DNA of 64,000 bases from a virus. Under the pieces are notes generated by a model. It saw only the letters and a list, made by a program, of their open reading frames with translations. It had not been told where the DNA came from and made no database searches. The position numbers were made by a program, and so were the translations under genes. Position 1 is the first letter of the stretch; every line of letters starts with the position of its first letter. The stretch covers positions 1 through 64,000 of the IMG/VR virus record IMGVR_UViG_3300011113_000649. One strand, 5' to 3'. Positions 8,691 through 18,600 of this stretch are shown here, piece by piece.

Positions 8691-9566
8691 ATGAAAACAA
8701 GAACTTTTACCCTAAAAATAGATAATCAAGATGTAGAATTTTTAGTGAGGTCACCATCTTTACAAGATCAAAGAGAAGCAACGAAGGTTTACAACCAAGC
8801 ATTTACAGAAGCCTTAAAATCTAAAGCTATTGTAAGAGCTAAATTAGACGATCTATTGGTTGATCAAGGTTTATGGGATAGTACAAAACAGACCAAATTT
8901 ACAGAACTTCAATCAAAAATTTTAGAAGGCGAAAAAAAATTGGCTAAGGGTGGTATAACACTATTCAAAGCTAAAGAAGAAGCCCTTAAAATGAGAAGCA
9001 GTCGCGAAGAGCTTAGAGAGCTAATTTCTGTCAAAACCAATTTGGATACTCATACAGCAGAAGGTCAAGCCGACAATGCTAGATTTAATTACTTAGTTTC
9101 TGTATGCACGGTGTATAAGCATAATACACAGCCCTATTTTAATAGTTATGAAGACTACAATAATAGGTCAACAGACAGCGTAGCAGTTCTTGGTGCTCAA
9201 AATTTAGCCGGTATGTTATATGGATTAGATAATGATTATGAAGAAAAACTACCTGAAAATAAATTTTTAAGACAATATAAATTTGTTGATGATAAACTTA
9301 GACTAATTAATAAAGATAGTAAATTAATAGACTCCGATGGTAGACTAATAGACGAAAATGGAAGATTTATTAATGAAAATGGTGAATTTGTTGACAAAAA
9401 TGGAAACTTAGTTGATAAAGAAGGGGATTACATTGTTGAATTTAAGCCATTTCTGGATGATGATGGGAATCCAGTAGTAATATCAACAGAAAATACGCAA
9501 AAGGATAATACTACTAATGAGCCTAAAGAAAACGAAGAAAAGTCTTCTGATCAACAATCAGAATAA
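8691..9566 (+). CDS. Tail assembly chaperone-like protein with seven-residue repeats
   Basis: A protein of 291 residues; AGGA ribosome site inside the end of the previous gene. The N-terminus (TFTLKIDNQDVEFLVRSPSL) followed by long helices resembles phage proteins that bind the tape measure before tail assembly. Residues about 207-248 form six seven-residue repeats of the type D-x-N-G-x-(L/F)-(I/V). An acidic, Asn-, Glu- and Ser-rich tail follows. Last gene before the terminator-like hairpin and the tape measure gene. The chaperone role is inferred from position and helical content. Confidence 0.45.
   Translation: MKTRTFTLKIDNQDVEFLVRSPSLQDQREATKVYNQAFTEALKSKAIVRAKLDDLLVDQGLWDSTKQTKFTELQSKILEGEKKLAKGGITLFKAKEEALKMRSSREELRELISVKTNLDTHTAEGQADNARFNYLVSVCTVYKHNTQPYFNSYEDYNNRSTDSVAVLGAQNLAGMLYGLDNDYEEKLPENKFLRQYKFVDDKLRLINKDSKLIDSDGRLIDENGRFINENGEFVDKNGNLVDKEGDYIVEFKPFLDDDGNPVVISTENTQKDNTTNEPKENEEKSSDQQSE
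9309..9434 (+). repeat. Six 21-nt in-frame repeats
   Basis: Six consecutive units encode NKDSKLI, DSDGRLI, DENGRFI, NENGEFV, DKNGNLV and DKEGDYI. The pattern is an acidic turn with Gly and two hydrophobics, which suggests a small beta-solenoid or YD-like beta arch. Unit length is exactly 21 nt throughout. Confidence 0.9.
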
Positions 9567-9587
9567 TATATTAACTCATAAAACCAC

Positions 9588-9632
9588 AGTCCCCGTATCA
9601 TATAGCTCTATGGTATGGGGATTGTTTTATTT
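9588..9632 (+). terminator. Rho-independent terminator-like hairpin before the tape measure gene
   Basis: The arms CCCCGTATCATA (9591-9602) and TATGGTATGGGG (9609-9620) pair over 12 bp with two G-U pairs and a six-base loop. Flanking bases extend the stem. A T-rich tract (TTGTTTTATTT) follows directly. It lies in the 79-nt gap before 9646, so it may attenuate transcription into the 9.7-kb tape measure gene. Confidence 0.65.
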
Positions 9633-9645
9633 ATAGGAAAAATTA

Positions 9646-12600
9646 ATGGCTAATAAATTTAATCTAACAGCAGAACTAAATCTTCGTGGCCCAGCAAATA
9701 TCAAAACTGTTGTTGCTGGAATCAGAAGAGAATTAGGCACGGTCACAGCTGATGTAAAGCTTAAAATAGACCCTGCTGCTAGTCGTAATATTAGTACTAT
9801 TACTAGCAAATTAACAGCAATGAATAATGTCTTAGCTTCCGCTAAGAATAATACAGATAGTCTAAACATTGCTCTTAAAAATCTTAGTAGTTCTATTCAG
9901 TCTGTTAATGCCGTTAATACTAAAACGATATCCAGCACCTCCAAAGTATCTTCAACTATACAAGCAACAGCTCAAGCAGCCCAAATTGCTTCCTCTAAAT
10001 TTGAGGAATTTGGGAAACAATCCGCACTAGCGATTAAGAGATTTGCTGCATTTAGTGTTGTTACCACAGGTGTTTACGCATTAATTGGCGCGATTAATGA
10101 TGGCTTAAAATCTTTTATACTATTTGATAAACAATTAGTTAGACTACAACAAATCACCGGTCAAACAAAAACACAACTAGGATCTCTGGAACAAACAATT
10201 ACTCAATTAGCTACTAATTTTGGTGTTAGTAGTGAAAGTTTAATTGGCATAGCAGATACTTTAGCTCAGGCCGGTTTAAGTGCTGAAGAAACTAGAGTAG
10301 CACTAAAAGCACTAGCTATGACGGAGCTTGCGCCATCTTTCGATGATATTACTAGAACCACAGAAGGTGCAATTGCAGCTATGAGACAGTTTGGATTAGC
10401 TGCCACGGACCTTGAAGATGTATTAGGTTCTATCAATGCTGTAGCAGCTAGATTTGCAGTAGAATCTGGAGATATTATCGCCGCCATACAAAGAACCGGT
10501 GGTGTGTTTGCTAGTGCCAGTAAAGGCGTTTCCCAAGGTAAAGATGCCTTAAATGAATTTATTGCTGTATTTACTAGTGTTCGCGCAACTACTCGAGAAA
10601 GTGCTGAAACTATTGCTACTGGCTTGAGAACTATTTTTACTCGTATTCAAAGAGCAGGTACAATTAAACAATTGAGGGAATTTGGAGTAGAATTACAAGA
10701 TCTAGAAAATAAATTTGTTGGCCCCTTTGAAGCAGTGCGTAGACTTAGCGAAGCGCTCAATCAGTTGGACCCAAGAGATGTTAGATTTTCTACAATTATA
10801 GAAGAACTTGGTGGATTTAGACAGGTAGGCAAGGTTATTCCGTTAATCCAACAGTTCGCTACTGCACAAGAAGCCCTTAAAGTTGCACAAACTGGCCAGT
10901 CGAGTTTGTCAGGTGCTCAGGTCAAGTCTCAACAAGCTTTGGGTGTACAAATAGCAAAAGTAAGAGAAGAATTTTTAGCTCTAGTTAGAGATATCGGTAA
11001 AAGCTCTAGCTTTCAAGCTTTGGCCCAAATAATTCTTGGATTAGCCAGTACATTTATTAAATTAGTTGGTGCCTTCAAACCTATATTACCAATTTTAGCG
11101 GTTATTGGGGCTATTAAAGGCGCTGGTGCTATAACAAAATTCGCTGGTGGATTTCTTGGCGCATTTGGCCAAGGTGGTGGAGCAAAATCTGTCGGCTCTA
11201 ATGTTGGAGAAAAACTTACTGGAGCAGCAGAAAAAGAAAAAGCTCAAGTTACCGCTAGAGCCGCAGATGCAACCAGATCCAATACAGATGCTTTACATGG
11301 TCTTACATCAGCAATTAAGAGTTTAGAATCTGCCGTACGCAGTAAATCAACGACAGGACTCAGATCTGGTGGCAAGGTATTGGGATTTAATAAAGGAGGC
11401 ATTGTTCCTGGAAATGGTGGCGGAGACAAGGTGCCCGCATTTTTAGAGGGTGGAGAAGTAGTTATCAATAGAAAAGCCGCACAAAGATATGGAGCAGACA
11501 GATTATTAAAGCTAAATAATTATAAGGGTGGTTCATCCAGAGGTGTCAAAAACAAAACTGGAAGACGTAGTAGATTTAAACCTTTATCGGAGAAAGAAAT
11601 ATCTCGGCTCTCAACAAGAGAACTAATGGATTATGTTAATAGTAGAGAGCTAGAAGACTATATCTACAGTAGTGGCGCAGGAATGTCTATAGGCATGGAA
11701 TTTGTGACAGTTCCTAAAGATAAAATAATACCAGAAATTGAAAAAGATTTAGTGGTTGGGCCGAATGGAGATAAAGGTTTTTGGAGAGAAAAAATAGCTA
11801 CCTTCGGTAGGGAAACACAGGCATCTACAAAAAAAACAGAATCACAAAAACGACGAGAAGCTTTTTTTGATAAGTCTAGAGAATTGCTTATGGCAACTTC
11901 TCAGGGACTTTTAGATCCTCGTAGTGCATTATCTAAAGAAAGAAAAGAAGCATTTAAATCAATTGGCCCAAGCGTTGTGGGAGATTACGAAAAATCTCTA
12001 TTTGCTACGCCAAGAATTAAATCCGAAAATTTTTCATCAGCAGATGCTAGTAGTGTTAAGTCTAAATTCATAGCTTGGGGAAAAAATCCAGCTTCTGGAA
12101 TTTTTTCTAGTGTGATTGCCGGTTTTGAAGAACAAATTCGAAATCAACTTGATGAGCCAAACAAGAGTCGTTTCGATACTTTAATATCTTCTGGATCTCT
12201 GGATGCATACAAAGCTGCTGGTGGTAAAGATGGTCATATTCCACCACTTAAAAAAGCTATTTATGGAATAGTAGGACTTACCGAAAAAAAAATAGGCGGT
12301 TTGATTAGACAATACGGAAATGGGTCAGAGGGTGGTGTTGAAGCAATGGCCACTCAAAAAATATTAGATAAATTATTTTCTGGTTTTGTAGTATCTGGCG
12401 GCAGAGGTATAAGATCAATAACAACCACGTCAACTGAGAGTGGACCTAAACATAGTGAAATTAGCGTTAGACAGTTACTTAGTAAAAAAACTAATTTAGC
12501 TAAATTAGCAACAAGTTCTGGACATTCTCTAAAAAGTTTAGAAGACGCTAGACAAGAACTGACAAAACAAAAAACGTCAGAATCTGAACAAGCTCAATTA

Positions 12601-15600
12601 TCTAAACTTGAATCAGACGCTGAAAAGGAAACAGCTTTGAAAGCTGGAAAGGTTCTCAAATTTGGATTAGCTGGTTTGCGTTTCGGCACAACTGCTGGAA
12701 TAGGTAGCGATCCAATAGCTTTATCTGAAACTGTTATGCAGAAGGGCGCGGAGGTAAAAAGAAAATTTTCTGGAGATATGCCTGGTTCTTTTACTGGATA
12801 CGAAGCTATAAGACCAATTAAACAGGGTCCTCTAGTACAAATAATACCTGGGGCATTAAGTAAACAATTTAATAAAATTTGGGCTAAAAAAATAGAGGAC
12901 ACTTTATATTCTGATTTTAGTAAATCTGTTGTAAAAACAGCTCAAGAATTCGGTAATCAAATTGATGCGACAATAACCAATGATCAATCTGAAATTAGAC
13001 AAAGAATAGATAATGCCGGATTTTCTAATGTAATAGGTGCCGCTCTTGAAAGTTCTATAGGACTCCTTGGAGCCCCTTATATACAGAAAGAGGAAAAAAC
13101 CAAATCTATTGACTTCCCAACAGGCTTAGGTTCGTCTGCTAAATTATTTGGTATACCATCTAATATACCAACAGATATTACTAGAACTATTGGCGACCCT
13201 GGAAAAAGCGTGCCAGACTATATTGATCAAATACAGAGATTTTTAGAAAAAACTCCAAATGGACAAAAATATCTTAGCGAATTCTTACAAAGAAAAGCAA
13301 AAGGTGGTAGTGTCGCGATTAAAAAATTTGCTTTTGGAGGTCGTTCAGATGGTCCAGATTTTGACGAGATACGTCAACAAATAATAGATAAGTATCCAGA
13401 TATACAATTTAGAATCAGCAAACGAAAGAGTGGATTTGGATATAATTTAATGGGTGCCCTTAAATCAAAGGGAGGTTTATTTGGCAATAGTGAGTTAAGT
13501 TTTCAACAGCCCGGAAATCTCAAACAATTACAAGAGTATTCAGATAAATTAGCTGCTAAATTAATATCTTCGGAACAATTGGCGGCTGGTGGATTTGCTT
13601 CTGGCGGAAGTGTTCCCGCTATGGTTAGTAACGGAGAAGCTTTTGTTCCTCCAAAATTAGCTAAAAAAATTGGATATGCAAAATTAGATAAGATGAATCA
13701 GGCTGATCGTAATGGAATGAAAGGTTTTGCTGGTGGTGGGGTTAGCGTATTTAATGGGCCGGGTAGTGGAACTAGTGATAGTATTGGTCCGATTGGATTA
13801 CCACAAGGTAGTTATGTTATACGAGAAAAAGCCACCAAGGCTTTGGGACTAAACAAGGGTGGTAGTGTTGGTGTACAGCGTTTTGAAAACGGTGGTAGAT
13901 TAAACAAAGCAGAACGCAAAAGAATTAAAGAACAATATTTAGCAGAGCAACGAGGCGGCATAACTAGAGAAGAAGCACGAACAGTTGGTATGCCACGCCC
14001 AGATTATGGGGCTGGTGCTAGTCGTAGAAAGGACGTTACTGCTACTCCTCAGGGATTACAAAATATTAAAAATATTGAAGGTGAAGTTTTAAATAATTAT
14101 GGTAAATTATATGCCGAAGAGAAAAAAAGGATAGATCAATTATATGATAATTTAGAAAACAAAGCACGAGAGGAATTTTTTGAAGGTACCATAGACGCAG
14201 ACGAGCTGACAGACAGGATGATGACTTTATATGAAGCTAAAATATTATCCAAAAGCCAGACTAAGGCTAAATTAACAGCACAAGTTAAACCAGCACAATT
14301 AAAAGCTGTAGAAGATTATACCGCTGGCAAACAAACGAAACAAATAACTACTAGAAAAACGCAAGATAATAAAATATTCGAGCAGGGAATTGAGTCTAAA
14401 ATGGCCTCCGTGGCCGAAGAGGTAAAATCTAAATATCAAGACTTACTAAATCAAGAAGTTCAATCATTAAAAGCTTTCTATAAAGAGAGGGCTGCGAAAG
14501 TAAAAGCAGAGGGTGGTGATGTTGCTGCTGTAGTAGCAGAATATAAATCAGCCTTAAACGACGCTAAACAGTCTATGGAAAGTGGGATGAGAGCTGAGAC
14601 AAAGCAACAACAAGCAGCCGTTCCAGATAAAATTGTTGAATCTAAAAAACAAGAAGTACAAGCTTTACGAAGTGCGGCCGATCCGTTTTATGAAGCTAAA
14701 AAAGCTGCTGATGAATATGCGGTTACGGTAGGCGATGCCGCAGAAACCTCTAAACAAATGGCAGAAGAACAAAAAGCCTATATAGAATTTTTAGCTAGAC
14801 AAAAGGGTCTTAGTTCTAAAGGTTTAAAACTACAACTCGCTAAAGATTTAGGTAAAGAATCTTATGAAATTAAACAAAAATCAAGATTTGGACAAGAAGA
14901 AATTAAAGCGATGGCTGCTGGGAGTTCTAGAACCTTACAAGGAAAAGACGTTAAAGCACTATTAGAGCCTGGTGTAGACACTCAAGAATCTCGTCAAGTT
15001 CAAGATATAGTCAATAGTTTTGAAGCTAAAATTAAAGAGATCAATCCTACAATAGGAGGAGACAAAGCTAGAGACGCTGCTATTGCATTGGCCACAGGGT
15101 TAGCGGCTGGCGATCAGTCAGTTAAACAAATTATTCAATCACACGAAGGACTTCACAAAGCAATTGGCACCCAAATAAGCGATACCGATGCGGCTAACGA
15201 AGCTCTACGTAGAACTGCTGCTGCTGCCGGTATGAGTGAAGAAGCCTTGAGATCACTGGTTTCTAAAACTGATATTGATCGTCAAGAATTTGCACAATCT
15301 CCAGAAGGTAAGAGATATGGAGTTATTGCAGAAATGATGCCCGATTTTACTAAACAATTCTCTGAGAGCGGTTTGGGTAAAGGTCTTGGTAAAGTAGATG
15401 ATTTTTTTAGTGGTAAGGGAGGCAGATTAAGTAAACTTGCTGGTAAAGCTGGTGGTTTTACCGGATTGGCCACAGCAGCCACAGCAGCTATTCCATTTGC
15501 AGCAGAAAGCTTACTAACAAAAGAACAAAAGAAAGACCCAAATATAGCAGGAGGTATTTCTGCGGCAACTGGAGCCCTTTCTATGGGTGCGGCTGCATAT

Positions 15601-18600
15601 GAAATGACCGGGGGTGGAGTTACCGGCTTAATAGCTGCGGCTGGAGCAGCTTTGCTCGGAGGCATTAAGGGTTGGTTTGAGGGCAAAAATCAAGCAGTAT
15701 TTCAAAATGCTATAGATAGTTTAGCAAAAACAACAAATGGCTTAGAGCATGCCTTCCAAGAATTAGAAAAAGAAGCTACTCCTAAAAATATTAAACAATT
15801 TAATAAAGCTGCTGGCGACGCCTTTATGGCTCAGCAAGAAATAGGAAACATAGCTTTTTCTGAACAGAGAAATATGGTTGGTTCGGCTACTAGCGGAGAA
15901 TCATTAGGAGGAGCTGCCATAGGCGCGGCAATTGGCACAGCAATAGCACCAGGAATTGGAACGGCCATAGGAGCTGGTTTGGGTTATCTAGCTGGCGCTT
16001 TTAAAGACTATTATAGTAAATTTGATCCCACACAAATTGCAGAAGCAGGAGCAGCATATACTAATGCAAATGTTTCTTTTTATGAGGCGCAAGGACGTGC
16101 TGCTGAGATTAAAACAGAAAAACTTCCGATAGAACAAGTTGATTCTATGATGGAAGCACTCAATAACGGAGTTAGAACAGCTAATCCAATAATACAATCT
16201 TATGCTGCTAGTTTAAGAAGCACAGGGGAATTTACCGAAGATCAGATAGCTACAATGTCTGATGAACAGTCTGCAATTGCAGCTTTCTTACAACTTAAAA
16301 AGGCGCAGCTTGGTAGTGAAGAAGCAGCTGTTGAAGAATTAAAGAAAAATAAAAATAAAGCAATTGAAGTTGGTAGAGAATTGGTAGACGCACAAGGAAA
16401 AAGAATAGTTAAGGAAGATCAATTAAAAAACGCTATAAAAGAGGTGACAGTAGCCACAGCAAGTACGCTAGATATCTATCGTAGACTTGGAGCAAATATT
16501 CGTAGATACGAAGCTGAAATGGGAGATATAACGAATAACATTAAAGGATATATTGGTGATCTTACCGGCAGTAGTAGCGCTGTACAAGATGTAGATAGGG
16601 GTGATACAGAAAGGGTACTCGGGAATATCTCAGCATATAGTGCAGAACAGGTTAAGGCGGCCGCTGCTGGCGTATCTGGTATGTTGGGAAATACTCCAGA
16701 ATCCAAAGAATTAGCCGACACGGCATCAGCCTCTAAAATACTTCAAGATCAATTACCTGCGCTTCTTAGGTCCAACGAAGGAAACAGAGGTGCTGCTGTT
16801 GATCAACTAGAAAATCTATTAAAAGCTCAAGGTCTAGACAGTGGCGCAATTGATGCCGTGCTTAATGATATAAGAAAAACGGTTGCAGAAGGTGAAGAAA
16901 AAGGTACAGGAACTTTAATAGACGAAATAGATAGCGGTATTCTGTCCAAATTTTCTCAGACTGCCGAAGAAGGATCCAAAAAACTTCAAGAATTAACAGC
17001 TACCTATAATAATACTATTCAGGAATTTATTAATTTACAAAATCAACAAAGTCAAGCTATTTCAAAAGCTAACGAGTATTATAGACAAGCGGCTCAAATA
17101 AGACTAAACGCAGAGCTAGATCTTGCAAAAGCTCTTGGTAGAAATCTAAGTCTTGACGAACTCAACAAGCCCTTTGAAACTGAAATTAGTAGTTTAACAC
17201 AAGGTCTTTCAAATATAGGCGTTCTTGATGCTGGTCAAGCTATGGATCCAGCCGCCATTGCTGCTGGAATACAAGCTGCTGGTGCTAGAAATGTAGAGCT
17301 AGAGGCATCTAATAAACAACTTAAAGGAGAGTTTGGAGCAGCTACTGATGATAGTCAAAGACAAGCTTTAAATAATGCTCAACTAGATAATATAGAAGCA
17401 TTAGGACAAAATAAAAGAGCTATTGAGGAAGGTCAGGCAGCATTGCAGAAGTTAGCTACTGATGGGTCTCGTGCCGCTAATGCTTTGGCTAAAATACAAG
17501 AGGAACAAAAACGACTAGAAGCCTTTGGATCTTCTTTAGATAATGCATTAACAGCTAGTCCAGGAGAACTAGCAAAAATGAATTATAATACCGATGCTAT
17601 GAATCGCGTATTAGCTGGAGATACTAAAGGTCTTAAAACTAGTCAAGGTCGCAAAGCAGCTTTTGCCGGTTTACAACAAGACAAAGAACTTATAGGAGAA
17701 GCAGAATATAATAAACGACTAGCCGTTTTACGTAGGCAATCATTAATGGAAACACAAGGACAAGTAACACCAGAACAAGAAAAGATGATTCAAAGACTTG
17801 AAAAAGGTTTACCAGACGAGGAAGATCCTAATGTTAAAGCATACAGAGAAGCATCAGCAGCACATCAAGAGGCTAATATTAAGCTGGGTGATATGCAGAT
17901 GGCTGCTGCTGATAAGATTGGTGAGAAAATGGATGAATTGAGAACGTTTTTAGCTGATAAATTTCCCGGCTTGCTTACTCAGGCTGTGTTGGATGCTAAA
18001 ACGGCTTCAGCTACTGCTGGTGCTGCTGGTCAGACCACCCAGACAGCGCCAGACGTTAAAGCAGAACAAACAAGGCGTGAGGAGGCAGATAAAGAGGCCG
18101 CGGCCAGAAAAGATGAAATTCAACGAGCCGAACAAGCAGCTCAGACTAAGTCTGATAAAGCTGCCAGACTCGATAAAGAAATGACAGAAGAAGAAAAGTG
18201 GAGATCTAATCCTATAGGACGTGGTATAGCCAATAGAGCCGCAGAAGAAGCTGATGCAGCGAAAGCTAAAGTCGAAAGATTGAAAGCCGCAGATGTAGCG
18301 GCACAACAATCTGAAGATCAAAAACGCGAATCTTTTGATACTACTAGAAAACAACAGGAACAACAAGCCAAAGACGCCGCGGCTGCAGCAGATGCTAAAA
18401 AAGCAGCTGAAGATAGGGCCAGAACTCAACAAACAATTGATCAATCCAGAGGGGGGCCCAAACAGCCGGTGCTGTCAAACTGGCAGCGTGCCTGGCCGGC
18501 CAACCTGGCCTTGCCCATCCCTGCTCCACCAGCTCCTGGTACAACACAAGCATCATATTCTGGAACTAGAGCGGTTACAGCTCTAGCCCCATTAGGCCAA

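Noticed and set aside
8600-8700. Programmed frameshift between the two tail chaperone candidates
   Set aside because: No good slippery heptamer is visible before the stop at 8687, and the next gene has its own ATG with an AGGA site.
15282-15686. Minus-strand frame of 134 residues inside the tape measure gene
   Set aside because: Its composition mirrors an Ala-, Gly-rich tape measure region; no ribosome site and no neighbouring minus genes.
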